From the NCBI GenBank assembly GCA_033398695.1, contig CM065802.1, positions 169,069,965-169,133,964 on the forward strand: a stretch of 64,000 nt of DNA, given 5' to 3'. Position numbers and translations under genes: made by a program. The notes under the pieces are model-generated. The model was not told the DNA's origin. It did no database searches and saw only the letters and a program-made list of their open reading frames with translations. This stretch comes from Orobanche coerulescens (lineage: Eukaryota; Streptophyta; Magnoliopsida; Lamiales; Orobanchaceae). Positions 21,948 through 34,374 of the stretch are shown here, one piece after another (position 1 is the stretch's first letter; each line of letters opens with the position of its first letter).

Positions 21948-24706
21948 TGGCCGTCATTTCATTTCACTTCAGCATTTCTCTTCATTTTTCATCTCTAAAC
22001 ATTGAGAGAGGGATATTTTGGCTCTCCTAATTCGATTTTGAGCTTGAGGGCTTGGATTTGGAGCTTGGATATGGAGTTATTGATGATTCTTGAAGTGATT
22101 TCTTGTGTATTCCATCTTCTAAGAGGTATGTTGGATAATCCTCCTTTTCATTTCGGATTTTTGATGTTGTTATTGATAAATGATTCGTATGAAGATGATT
22201 ATGATCTTGTTATTACGATTCTTGAGGATATAAGAATTATATGTTGAAGGAAGATGATGATATGATGGTTTGTATCTTGATTATGTTGGTTATTATTATG
22301 GAAACCTAGAGTTCTTGATGTTATTGGTAGTATTGTTGCGATTTTTGATGTTAGGAAGATCGTATGTTGAAGAACATGATGATATACACCTTGAATTATG
22401 ATTAAGTATTGTTTAGATGTTAGAAAACATTGGATTATGTTGTTTTATGGATTATGAACGCGAATTCGGATAATTCGTGTTCTTGAAGAACTCGTGAGTT
22501 ATACATGTCATGATTGTTGGAAAGATTTCGGATAATTGGATTGTGATTCTTCATGATAATAATTGGTAAATTGTTTCTTACGAATTTAATAGTATAACAA
22601 GAAGGAGTCTTGTTGATTCTAATTTAGAATTAAAGTCGGAATCGGATATGTTATGAAATCCTTAATATCAAGATGAATTGATCATTGATTTGAGGAATGT
22701 GTTGGTGTTTTGGGTATGAATATGGAATATTCATATCTATAATTAAGTTATGTATTTTGGTACAATATTCGTATAGGAATACGAATATGATTAAGGGTTT
22801 GATGAGATTATTATTCACCGTTGAGTTTGGAAATTCATACATATTGAACATGTGTTCAAATCGAATGTTTGAGTTATTTGAAACTCTTGGAATATGGTTA
22901 TCTATGATGTTGAATTAATCGGATCGTCCGGATTGATGATGATAATCGGTAATTGGTTTATAATATGAATTTACAAGGAGGAAACTTGTATCCGTATTTA
23001 AGATTGAATTTGGAAACAGTAATGTTAGACCCTTGTTGGATTAAATTTATTATTGATATGATCTTCGGATTTTGGAATCGTATTGTGGTTTTGAATTCAT
23101 GTTTGATTGGTTCGGGTTGTTTGGATATGTGTTTAATCGGGATATTGTAGAACCGTTGTGTTTGTTGATCGGTTATTGATTATTATTTGTGATCATCGAG
23201 TTACGGCTTGTATTGTGGATATGAGTTCGTATTTGTTGAGTTGGATTATTTGGTTTTATGTATATGATCGAGGTTTCGTTGAACCGTTGAGTTTGTTGAT
23301 TGGGTATGTCGGTTATTGATTTTTATCGAATGTGTGTTAATCGGTTATTGTAATAGGTTGATATGTTTTGATCGTGGATTATGACTGTTGTGTTGCGGTT
23401 GAGGCTAAAGAGTTCGTAGATTGCTTTTCATCGGGGCTGAGGAGCTCATAGACAAAGACAATGGATATTGGTAACGGCTTCGTGGTATCGGTATCGAGGC
23501 AAGTTTATACTTGTTCGATTCATAATATTTGATGAATGGTTTCGTTTTCATTTCATTTATAATTCGTATAGCAATGTTGTTAGAAATGTAAGTTGTCGGG
23601 ATAATGGTTTGTATATCGTGCTCTGGTTGTATTAAATCATAACGTATATGATTTAATTGTGTTCAGGGAAGACGTGAGTTATCTTTGGTCAAGGATAAAG
23701 AATATCGAATATCGAGGATAGTTATCGTGATGACATAAGTATCGGGATAAAGGTTTATTGGTATTGAATGGATGGTACCTTATTTGAGATTATTTGTATA
23801 ACTATGTATTCGTTCAGGGATGTTGTTCGTGGAAAGGATATTGTCTTCGACTTTGAGGTAATTTATGTATTGTTCAGTTATGAGATAATTATTATGTTGA
23901 GTTGTTGTATATGTTGTATGTTGAGGCTTCGTATATTGATATTCATACTGGTTCTTCGTTGAGGGATGTTGATCCCAGGACTATTGTTGGTATTAATGGT
24001 TGTGTTGATCGTCTCATTGGGGGATGTTGATGGATATGGTCCTCGGCTTTGAGGTAATCTAAGTATTTGTTCAGTCATGTGTATAATTAGTATGTTGAGT
24101 TGTTGTATATGTTGAGGTTTCGTGTAATGAGTTTCGTATCGGTTATTCATTGAGGGATGTTGATCCCAGGACTGTTGTATTGAGATTGTAGATCATGTTG
24201 GTCATTCATTTGGGGATGATGATCCCAGGATTGATGTTTTGGATATTGATTAGTAGTGTCGGCTTTTCATTGTCAGTCTGTTGTTGTTCACTTCGGTGAG
24301 TCTTTTGATCCTTATTGGATATGTATTTCTTTGAGTTTCGTTGTCATGTTGCATCGTGACATATTTGGAGTCATATCTGCGTGCCGATTAGTTATTGTGT
24401 AGGATTTTTAGCCGGGCACATGATGGTTATGTGTTGATATTTCCACATTGAACCGTGCACACGAGACGTAGTTCGTGAGGCTAATTAGGTACAAGACCAC
24501 ACGTGTATGTGATCAATACCCGGGGTGGCTTGTGCACGGACACATTTCCGGATCGGGCGTACTATGACTTCCATCTTTGAGCCATTTTGTTTGGTCGTTC
24601 ATCCTCCATTCATGGTTGGGTATGTTCGACGATTTGCGACTGGTTGTTCATACACCCGAGGGGTATGTTTCGACAGTCGAGGTTATTTTCTTGAGATCCA
24701 TTATTG

Positions 24707-24930
24707 TTGATCATTTGGAGTTTACCTTGTTGATGGTATTCTCGGTTATTGTTGGTCCTTTGTTGATCATTTGGAGTTTACCTTGTTGATGGTATTCTCG
24801 GTTATTGTTGATCCTTTGTTGATCATTTCGGAGTTATCATGTTGATGGTACTCTCGGTTATCGTTGATCCTTTGTTGGTCGTATTGGAGTTATCATGTCG
24901 ATGATATTCTCAGTTGATGTATTGGTTGAT
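24707..24930 (+). repeat. 56-bp tandem repeat, four units
   Basis: Unit starts at 24707, 24763, 24819 and 24875 share TTGATCATTTGGAGTT...GATGGTATTCTCGGTTAT. The last two units have diverged. The same array occurs at about 29779-30002 in the other E1 LTR, so it predates the insertion. Confidence 0.85.
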
Positions 24931-25904
24931 CATTTTTATTGATCGTATGAGCATTCAGACTGTACGTCGATGTTTCGGGATTTGTATTCATTGTCATGTG
25001 ATAGTTGATCTACAGAAATGTTGTGTACTGTTGGTTTATCCAGGTTGAGTTTTGATTGTGTAATCCAATGGGCAGGATTTGGCACGGATGAATTATTTCA
25101 TGATTATGATTTATGATGATGTTTTGAGGATTTTTGATATTATTTGAATATAGTACAGTTGGTTGTGGTTGAGTTCATTTCGTCATTTGAGAATGCGAAA
25201 TGTGGATTATGGTAAGGAATGGATTGCTATGAATTGGTAAGGTTATAACGGTAAGATTACTTTGGTAGTAGTCTTACTATATTATTACATTGGTATGTAA
25301 TTATTTATGATGATGTGATCGGTATCATTATTGAGTATTGTGGCTGACCCCGTCGTGGGCTTTATTTTTAGGTACTCAAAGATTGAGCTAGTAGCGGTCG
25401 TGAAGGGATGAGCTTCCCGATGTGATACTAGCTGTGGCTTGTTTTCGGAGAATTGAGTATTCTATTCCAGTCATTTATTTCCGCTGCAAATGTGTATTTT
25501 GAACTGCATTTATCCGCTGCGTGTGTATATTTCAAAATGGCTTTTTGGTATCTGTATCCGCTGCGTGTGTGTATTTTAAAAGGACTTTATGGCACTTTGC
25601 GAACTTGGGTTATTTCGTTAAACCTTTTCCAAAACTATTTTATCGGTACGTTTAAGTGGTGGCTTAACGTACATTTTAAACTGTTGAGATTTGGCACTTC
25701 GCCTTGTATTTTCAAATGGTATTTTATGACGGTATTTCAAAATTACATTTTTGAAAATATTTGAGTATTTAAAATATTACCGTCATCGGCCTTTTGGCGT
25801 TTTAAACGTTTTTGAAATGGTTTTGTAAACGTTTTTTAGCCTGGTGGGTTCCGGCGCGGGGCCCACGGCACTGTAATATCCCGGATGGTTTTGGGGGTAT
25901 TACA

Positions 25905-26292
25905 GAAGATGGTATCGGAGCTTGGGTTTTGTGAAACCCAGGCGTGTGTGTTGTGTGGCTCTACCAGTACGGTAGTAGCGTGGCTTTTGAAAATGAGTTT
26001 TTCTAACTTTTGAGTCAAATCGATTTTTGGAGTTTCCAAATTTTTTGAGATTCTTTTCAATTTGCTATTTGTGATATTGGTGTGTGTTGGTTGTGTTGAG
26101 ACTTCGTATGGGAGTCGTGTGCTAGTATCACGGGAGATCATCTGCTTCACGCACCTGTAAGTATATTAGTTTGGTTATTCGCTTGTGACGACGCTTGATT
26201 ATTTTTGGGATGAGTTGGAAGTCTTGGATTTATCTGTTGTTGGTGACAGATCGCAAGTTTCGAGGACGAAACTTATTTTAAGGGGGGTAGTA
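25905..26292 (+). other. Minimal interior of E1 (PBS to PPT)
   Basis: 388 bp. PBS TGGTATCGGAGC is at 25910-25921, a splice-donor-like CCT|GTAAGTATATT at about 26157, the hairpin AAGTTTCG-AGGA-CGAAACTT at 26255-26274, and the purine tract AAGGGGGGTAGTA up to the 3' LTR at 26293. There is no coding frame. The donor occupies the place where E2 and E3 have the gag leader intron. Confidence 0.85.
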
Positions 26293-29200
26293 TGTAATAC
26301 CCAGATTTTCAGTATAATTTTTTCGCGTTATTTTATCTGAGGTATACTGTATAGTTTGGTATCTATACAGTATGGATAAAATAAATTGAGGACCGAGACA
26401 GTTATACTTGTGTAATTGACGTTTTGATTGACAGTTATATTGAGGATTTGCTGTATCAGGTTGAACTGATTCGGATATCAGGTATATCATATGAGAATAT
26501 TTTTGGATTGAGTATATGTATTGATTTTTTTGCCGTATGCTCGTGTTTGGTATGCCGTGACATTGGACAGGAATTGCTGAAATTGGCTATGGAATTGTTA
26601 CGTACGTTAACAAGGTAAGCTAACGTACGTAAGATTGGCACGGTTACGTACGTTAAGGCTAAGGTATTACGTACGTAACGAAGGCATCGGACAGGATCGA
26701 GTCATGGTCGGCAGGTGGGACCTGGTGTCGGCAACTTTCGGCGGAGGATGTTGACAGGTGAGTCAACGTACGTGTTACGTACGTTATACAGGACGTGTTA
26801 CGTACGTAACACGACCGTTGTACTGTAGCAAGTCAACTGGTATATTACGTACGTTATATGGCATGGGTTACGTACGTAAGGAAGTTCACATTTTGAGGCA
26901 GTAGGGTCTGGGATGGCATTACGTACGCTAACCAGGACAAGATAGCGTACGTAAGAGGTGTTACGTACGTTAACTTGGGAATGTTACGTACGTAACGAGC
27001 GGGGAGTTTATATAAGGAATGGCCGTCATTTCATTTCACTTCAGCATTTCTCTTCATTTTTCATCTCTGAACATTGAGAGAGGGATATTTTGGCTCTCCT
27101 AATTCGATTTTGAGCTTGAGGGCTTGGATTTGGAGCTTGGATATGGAGTTATTGATGATTCTTGAAGTGATTTCTTGTGTATTCCATCTTCTAAGAGGTA
27201 TGTTGGATAATCATCCTTTTCATTTCGGATTTTTGATGTTGTTATTTATAAATGATTCGTATGAAGATGATTATGATCTTGTTATTACGATTCTTGAGGA
27301 TATATGAATTATATGTTGAAGGAAAATGATGATATGATGGTTTGTATCTTGATTATGTTGGTTATGATTATGGAAACCTGGAGTTCTTGATGTTATTGGT
27401 AGTATTGTTGCGATTTTTGATGTTAGGAAGATCGTATGTTGAAGAACATGATGATATACACCTTGAATTATGATTAAGGATTGTTTAGATGTTAGAAAAC
27501 ATCGGATTATGTTGTTTTATGGATTATGAACGCGAATTCGGATAATTTGTGTTCTTGAGGAACTCGTGAGTTATACATGTCATGATTGTTGGGAAGATTT
27601 CGGATAATTGGATTGTGATTCTTCATGATAATAATTGGTAAATTGTTTCTTACGAATTTAATCGTATAACAAGAAGGAGTCTTGTTGATTCTAATTTAGA
27701 ATTAAAGTCGGAATCGGATATGTTATGAAATCCTTAATATCAAGATGAATTGATCATTGATTTGAGGAATGTGTTGGTGTTTTGGGTATGAATATGGAAT
27801 ATTCATATCTATAATTAAGTTATGTATTTTGGTACAATATTCGTATAGGAATACGAATATGATTAAGGGTTTGATGAGATTATTATTCACCGTTGAGTTT
27901 GGAAATTCATACATATTGAACATGTGTTCAAATCGAATGTTTGAGTTATTTGAAACTCTTTGAATATGGTTATCTATGATGTTGAATTAATCGGATCGTC
28001 CGGATTGATGATGATAATCGGTAATTGGTTTATAATATGAATTTACAAGGAGGAAACTTGTATCCGTATTTAAGATTGAATTTGGAAACAGTAATGTTAG
28101 ACCCTTGTTGGGTTAAGTTTATTATTGATATGATCTTCGGATTTTGGAATCGTATTGTGGTTTTGAATTCGTGTTTGATTGGTTCGAGTTGTTTGGATAT
28201 GTGTTTAATCGGGATATTGTAGAACCGTTGTGTTTGTTGATCGGTTATTGATTATTATTTGTGATCATCGAGTTACGGCTTGTATTGTGGATATGAGTTC
28301 GTATTTGTTGAGTTGGATTATTTGGTTTTATGTATATAATCGAGGTTTCGTTGAACCGTTGAATTTGTTGATTGGGTATGTCGGTTATTGATTTTTATCA
28401 AATTTGTGTTAATCGGTTATTGCAATAGGTTGATATGTTTTGATCGTGGATTATGACCGTTGTGTTGCGGTTGAGGCTAAAGAGTTCGTAGATTTCTTTT
28501 GGTCGGGGCTGAGGAGCTCATAGACAAAGACAATAGATATTGGTAACGGCTTCGTGGTATCAGTATCGAGGCAAGTTTCTACTTGTTCAGTTCATAATAT
28601 TTGATGAATGGTTTCGTTTTCATTTCATTTATAATTCGTATAGCAATGTTGTTAGAAATGTAAGTTGTCGGGATAATGGTTTGTATATCGTGCTCTGGTT
28701 GTATTAAATCATAAGGTATATGATTTAATTGTGTTCAGGGAAGACGTGAGTTATCTTTGGTCAAGGATAAAGAATATCGAATATCGAGGATAGTTATCGT
28801 GATGACATAAGTATCGGGATAAAGGTTTATTGGTATTGAATGGATTGTACCTTATTTGAGATTATTTGTATAACTGTGTATTCGTTCAGGGATGTTGTTC
28901 GTGGAAAGGATATTGTCTTCAACTTTGAGGTAATTTATGTATTGTTCAGTTATGAGATAATTATTATGTTGAGTTGTTGTATATGTTGTATGTTGAGGCT
29001 TCGTATATTGAGATTCATACTGGTTGTTCGTTGAGGGATGTTGATCCCAGGACTATTGTTGGTATTAATGGTTGTGTTGATCGTCTCATTGGGGAATGTT
29101 GATGGATATGGTCCTCGGCTTTGAGGTAATCTAAGTATTTGTTCAGTCATGTGGATAATTAGTATGTTGAGTTGTTGTATATGTTGAGGTTTCGTGTAAT

Positions 29201-30109
29201 GAGTTTCGTATCGGTTATTTATTGAGGGACGTTGATCCCAGGACTGTTGTATTGAGATCGTAGATCATGTTGGTCATTCATTTGGGGATGATGATCCGAG
29301 GATTGATGTTTTGGATATTGATTAGTCGTGTCGGCTTTTCATTGTCAGTCTGTTGTTGTTCACTTCGGTGAGTCTTTTGATCCTTATTGGATATGTATTT
29401 CTTTGAGTTTCGTTGTCATGTTGCATCGTGACATATCTGGATTCATATATGCGTGCCGATTGGTTATTGTGTAGGATTTTTAGCCGGGCACATGATGGTT
29501 ATGTGTTGATATTTCCACATTGAACCGTGCACACGAGACGTAGTTTGTGAGGCTAATTAGGTACAAGACCACACGTGTATGTGATCAATACCCGGGGTGG
29601 CTTGTGCACGGACACATTTCCGGATCGGGCGTACTATGACTTCTATCTTTGAGCCATATTGTTTGGTCGTTCATCCTCCATTCATGGTTGGGTATGTTCG
29701 ACGGTTTGCGACTGGTTGTTCATATGCCCGAGGGGTATGTTTCGACAGTCGAGGTTATTTTCTTGAGACCCATTATTATTGATTATTTGGAGTTTACCTT
29801 GTTGATGGTATTCTCGGTTATTGTTGGTCCTTTGTTGATCATTTGGAGTTTACCTTGTTGATGGTATTCTCGGTTATGGTTGATCCTTTGTTGATCATTT
29901 CGGAGTTATCATGTTGATGGTACTCTCGGTTATCGTTGATCCTTTGTTGGTCGTATTGGAGTTATCATGTCGATGATATTCTCAGTTGATGTATTGGTTG
30001 ATCATTGTTATTGATCGTATGAGCATTCAGACTGTACGTCGATGTTTCGGGATTTGTATTCATTGTCATGTGATAGTTGATCTACAGAAATGTTGTGTAC
30101 TGTTGGTTT
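26293..30109 (+). repeat. E1 3' LTR, truncated
   Basis: Collinear with the 5' LTR up to 30109. The last part, corresponding to about 25038-25904, is missing and is replaced by Tat LTR sequence. It carries 13 bp at about 26668-26680, including a palindrome copy, that the other LTR lacks. Confidence 0.88.
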
Positions 30110-30383
30110 ATCTGGGCCGCGGCTCACTTTATCTGTGCCGCGGCTCAGAGTACAGATTATTCTGGGGTTGCTGGGTGCCTTCCTGTGCCGCGGCCCGCTT
30201 GCCTTGTGCCGCGGCCCTGGGCCAAAATTTGCCGTTTTCGTCCGTTTTTCATCGTTTCGGCTTTCGGACTCCAATTTCCTGCAAAACATAAGATAATAGG
30301 GCATTGCAGGCTCATTTATGCAGATTTACAATTCAAAAGAATACAAAATAATGATAAATAAGCGTATACAAATACGCCTAACA
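30110..30383 (-). mobile_element. Tat-like LTR fragment
   Basis: 274 bp similar to the promoter-distal part of the 5085-10108 LTRs: CCGCGG motifs, then the GCCGTTTTCG.CCGTTTTTCATC block, ending GCCTAACA. The left edge is not an LTR terminus, so it was truncated by the event that also removed the end of the E1 LTR. Confidence 0.8.
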
Positions 30384-30678
30384 ATTTACCTTGGATTAGG
30401 ATGAAGGATTCAAGTTGAAGTCGATAATATACGACAAGAACTCGAGGTGTATGATCTTTCCAAGTTTGAAGGTGCTCAAATCGCCCAAAAATGGCCCCTT
30501 GAGTCGTCCAAATTGTGAGGAAGAAGAAGAAGGGAGAGGAAATGAAATCCTCTCCCATAAACCCGTTGATATACAGCTGACTGACCCGCGTGCCACGGCC
30601 CAGGTTGAGTGTGCCACAGCCCGTGGCTGAAAATAAAGAGCAGTTTTTTGACTGGGGTCGTGGCTCGTACTGTTGTGT
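30384..30678 (-). mobile_element. Gypsy LTR fragment, part 1
   Basis: Starts in a block similar to 490-600 of the left-edge LTR (CCTTGGATTAGGATGAA) and ends at the E2 target site tgtgt. It resumes at 47884. It contains GTGCCACGGC-type motifs. Confidence 0.7.
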
Positions 30679-31133
30679 TGTAATACCCGAGATTTCTGTT
30701 ATGTATTTGGAACTTGTGATATTGAAATTGTTGCACTTTAATCTGAGTATTGTTCTCCGTATCTCATAGTCCGGTTTTGTTGAGCGTGTGATTTCATGAA
30801 TGTGATTTAAAGATTTTGATTCTGCGCATGTAGCGCACGCTATCATCTAAGTGTAGCGTACGCTAACTTGGATCCATAGTGCACGCTACGAAGGAACCTT
30901 AGCGCACGCTATATGTGGTCAATATGATTGAGACGTGTTGGTAGGTGAGATCAGGCCGGGGATCTTGGTCGGATTGCGTCGGGATGAACCTAGACGGCTT
31001 TCGGGAAAAAGCCAAGTCAACGCCTTAGCGCACGCTACTGATATGAGAATAGCGCATGCTAAGTGCTGAGTACAGTGAAGTCAGTAAGCCGTTAGCGCAC
31101 ACTACGAGTATGGACTAGCGCGCGCTAATAACC

Positions 31134-31149
31134 ATTTTCTATAAATAGG
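31134..31149 (+). promoter_or_regulatory. TATA box of E2 LTR
   Basis: TTCTATAAATAGG directly follows the last palindrome copy. Repeated in the 3' LTR at about 45930-45945. Confidence 0.65.
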
Positions 31150-32404
31150 ACAGCATCCTTTTCGTATTTTCAGTCTTTTCTCTTCCCACATCCGAATCCT
31201 TATACTTAGAGTATTACTCTCTGCATCCTAAACACTTCATATCAGCATCCTAGCTTGTGTTGAAGATTGTAGATCATTGAGGATTGGTGTCCAAGCCTTC
31301 GACGTTGGATTGCTTCGAATTCCTCCTTGTTCTCCACTACTTTGAGGTAGGTGATTCTTCACCAAAACTAAGTACTAGTATGAAGGGCGTTTTGATCATG
31401 ATTATCTAGTCAGATAAGTTCGTTAGTAGTCGAACATCATGTGTTAGAAGGATATTTTTGACGTTTCAGCACTTATTCATCATATGATGCATTGAACCTT
31501 TTTAGTATGTGGACTCCTTAGCATATTATGTATCTTCAAAACCGATCATGACCAGTATATGAAGATTATCTAGTTCGTATGTTCTACGTAAGGAATCATA
31601 TGTATTGGGACTTGGAGTGAACGGAACTTAGAATATTTTCTTGAAGATCAAGATGAATTATGGTGTAGTAATGATGATACGTATCCTTGTGTCTCGTAGC
31701 ATTTAATCCATAAATATCTTTCATAAACCGTATGAGCATGATATGTACGGAGTTGGCATGTATTAACACTGAGTATTTCATGAGTTTTCATCACCTTTAG
31801 CTCAAGTTTTACCCAGTAGTGACTGCCATGCATGATTAGCGCACGCTAAGATTTATATATTAACGTGCGCTAACGGGAACGAGTAACGTGCGCTACGTTG
31901 GATACGTAACGTACGTTATATCATCAGGCAGGTACTGCTCGAGAAGATCACAAGATACTGCTAGCGCACGCTAAACCTGGTCATTTGCGTACGTTAACGG
32001 GCAGGCTTAGCGCACGTTACGTAGAGTACGTAGCGCGCGCTAAGTAGTTTAGACAGAATTCATTTTTTAGAGCTTGCGGCCGTAAACCGGATTGTTAGAC
32101 GTTCGTACGAATTGAGAGGAATTCTTTATTATTTCTTAGGTCCGAGCCTTTCATAGGGGACGATCGAGGGGCGGTGACATACGGACGCGTGTCATTTGTT
32201 GGAGTATTTCCATTCTTGGCATTTTCGAGGCAAGTATCATATGTCGAGTTCGATTTATATTGGAACCTTGATCATGCTTATGGTTTTATTCATGTTATAA
32301 AATATGAGATGTATTTCTGTAATTTCTCGTGGTATTCGCTGTTAATTGTTCGTATTGATGAACATATTGAAATGCATATATGTATGCATAATTGATTGGT
32401 TTAT

Positions 32405-32590
32405 GGTATAAATGATCTGAGGGGATCATGAGGATCTATGCTGAGGGCGCTGGATCGAATGTCCACCATGCGTTGGTCCGACGGGATCATCATGGGGATC
32501 TATGCTGAGGGCGTTGGATCGCTGGACGGGTTTTCCACCATGCGTTGGTCCGACGGGATCATCATGGGGATCTATACCAAGGGCGGTGGA
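32405..32590 (+). repeat. Tandem repeat of about 70-bp units in E2 LTR
   Basis: Units contain GATCTATGCTGAGGGCG.TGG, CCACCATGCGTTGGTCCGAC and GGGATCATCATGG. The copy in the 3' LTR is at about 47222-47400. Confidence 0.8.
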
Positions 32591-33080
32591 TCGCTGGATT
32601 ACCCTGTACTGTGTTGATGGAATCGTGAGGATTCGCATCGTTGGATTCCGGTGAGGGAAGTTCGTTTTGCATGTTTTATGATGCACTGATGATTTATGTA
32701 TTATGATACTTGTACTAGCATTGTTTTGCTAACCCCTTCGGGGGTGGACATTGTTTTGATGTTCAGGTAGCCGAGGAGCGGGGAAGCAACCATAGTACCG
32801 ACAGGACGATGAAATGGCTCAGTGATGTGGTTGATGCTTATTGTTATTGTGATTTGTCTTCTTGGTTCATTTAGTACTCGAGTACGTCTATTTTAATAAT
32901 GTCATTTCGATATGGTTGTATAAGTTAACTCACTGGATCAGTTGAACCAAATCTGTATTTTGAACTTCAGTTGTACGATTGGATTATATTTACATTTCTT
33001 TTAAAATAGCCTTGTAAATCCTTACTTAAAGGGTTTACGGCGCTGTAATTATTCCGAATATCTCGGGGTGTTACAGAATA

Positions 33081-33092
33081 TGGTATCGGAGC
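33081..33092 (+). promoter_or_regulatory. E2 primer binding site
   Basis: TGGTATCGGAGC, five bases after the LTR; tRNA-iMet type. Confidence 0.9.
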
Positions 33093-33203
33093 TAAGATTC
33101 ATGGATATCTTGGCGATGAGTTAGTTGGGTGCATTTACGTTATTTGATTATTGGGTCGTTTGTAACATCAACTGCCGAGCCAAAGATCGTGTGGACCGTG
33201 GTT

Positions 33204-33314
33204 GTAAGTTTCCTAATCTCAAATACTACCGTTTTATTTAATTCATGTTTTGTGAACATTGATAGATGTACTTTTAGAAAGTTTGCCCTGGATATTGAGT
33301 ATTTGTGTTTACAG
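33204..33314 (+). promoter_or_regulatory. Predicted leader intron before E2 gag
   Basis: Donor GTT|GTAAGTTTCC and acceptor TTGTGTTTACAG lie 111 bases apart. The gag ATG begins one base after the acceptor. E3 has the same arrangement (36431-36537, 107 bases). This is a prediction from splice-site fit. Confidence 0.55.
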
Positions 33315-33315
33315 T

Positions 33316-34181
33316 ATGTTGAGAGGAGGTCGTGGACGCGGACGCGGTCGTGGCCGCGGACGTGGAAATGCGAGACAAGAAGATTCGGTGTCTACCCCAG
33401 AAATAACCGCTAGCCGAACGGATTTCCATTCCGGGGGACAACAGGGATCAGCAAATAATAATGCAGATCCAAACGTCCTGGGAGTGCTTCAGCAGGTGGT
33501 TGCCCAGATAAACCAATTTGCTCAAGTTGTGGATCGCATGCAGACGGCGATGGGACAGCAGCATAACGTGGATAATCGGGGAGATAAATGGCTTACCGAG
33601 GTGATCAAATTGCATCCTCTGAAATTTGACGGTTCTGCTGAGACGCTTTCTTGGGATCACTGGTTGAAGGAATTAGAAAAGATTTTTGTGGGGATTAACT
33701 GTCCCAACGACAGAAAGGTTCCGGTCGCCCATTATCTTCTGACAGGGGAGGCTTTCGACTGGTGGAAGGCCATTCGACCGGAGGAGCATAATGTTGACTG
33801 GACGAAATTCAAATTAATGATGGAAGCGCAGTATTGTCCTCGCCCAGTTAGAGAGGCCTGAGTTCGGGAGTTTTTCTCACCACAAAATTCAGAGGCATCA
33901 GTAACAGCTGTGATTAAGACCGTTAATCACCAGCTGACTTATGTGCGTCACTTGGTCAGGACCGAGGCGGAGAGGATTTTCCATTTTGACATGAGAATGA
34001 AGCCGGAAATTCAGCAATATATGTCCGGATTTGAATGTACCACTTTGCGACAGTATCAGGATAAGGCGTTGGCCTATGATATGAAGGAGGCAGCAGTAGA
34101 GAAATCGACGGAAGCAAAGAAGCAGAAAGTGGCTGGCAACTTCACGGAGAATAAGAGTAGTGGGCCTCGTAGGGGCCAGTC
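33316..34181 (+). pseudogene. gag: E2 gag, N-terminal part, one nonsense codon
   Basis: The ATG at 33316 is chosen because it abuts the predicted splice acceptor and lines up with the E3 start. The protein opens with an Arg-Gly run ([13 protein letters not shown]), then a Retrotrans_gag region containing WDHWLKELEKIF, HYLLTGEAFDWWKAI and EAQYCPRPVREA, typical of Ty3/Gypsy capsid. A TGA at 33859-33861 interrupts the frame, which then stays open to the E3 insertion at 34181. The frame resumes at 43375 in phase when E3 and one TSD copy are removed. Gag would form the virus-like particle. The nonsense codon and the insertion make it non-functional. Confidence 0.9.
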
Positions 34182-34374
34182 TGTAATAATTGTACCTTTT
34201 ATCGCTTATAATTATGAATTCATGAACTTTGTAGTTTGGTTCGTAATTTTTTTTCGAACATTGGTATCATGTGTTTGATTCGAAATTGAGCCTGTAGGTT
34301 GTGTTTCTTGTTAGTATTCCGTTAATATCCGTTATCGTGGTGTCGAACCGCTTGCATCGCTTCTGCAACCCAGG

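Larger units (their letters stand above)
11920..25904 (+). repeat. E1 5' LTR, split at 12405-21713
   Basis: Starts TGTAATACCCAG and ends GGGTATTACA. Segments are 11920-12404 and 21714-25904. It holds the palindrome array, TATA box (about 21937), a GT donor-like site (22126), GAG|GCAAGT (23499), GATCCCAGGA-containing repeats (about 23890-24240), a 56-bp tandem repeat, and the CTGAC...TTTTTAG|GTAC acceptor-like site (25371). Short open frames in it have no homology I can see. Confidence 0.88.
11920..30109 (+). mobile_element. E1: coding-less Gypsy derivative with giant LTRs
   Basis: The left LTR (11920-25904) is split by a nested element. Without it and one TSD copy it is about 4.67 kb. The interior is only 388 bp (25905-26292): PBS TGGTATCGGAGC, a GTAAGT donor, the AAGTTTCG hairpin and a polypurine tract. 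The right LTR (26293-30109) repeats the left one at a constant offset but stops about 870 bp early, where Tat LTR sequence begins. No gag or pol exists anywhere in it. PBS type, hairpin and PPT place it with the Tekay/Del-like elements of the window. It is a non-autonomous derivative with LTRs twelve times longer than its interior. Confidence 0.88.
30679..33075 (+). repeat. E2 5' LTR
   Basis: 2397 bp, TGTAATACCCGAG to GGGTGTTACA. Palindrome copies at about 30828-31130, TATA box about 31139, GT donor-like site 31347, a second palindrome cluster 31836-32042, GAG|GCAAGTAT 32230, tandem repeat 32405-32590, CTAAC/hairpin/TTCAG|GTA module 32704-32768. Confidence 0.9.

Noticed and set aside
22002..25764. 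Many small open frames in the E1 LTR repeated at 27074-30291
   Set aside because: They recur because the LTRs are copies; composition is low-complexity T/G-rich and no domain is present.
33316..33861. Host RGG-box RNA-binding protein
   Set aside because: The Arg-Gly start is followed by a Gypsy gag domain and occurs identically placed in E3.
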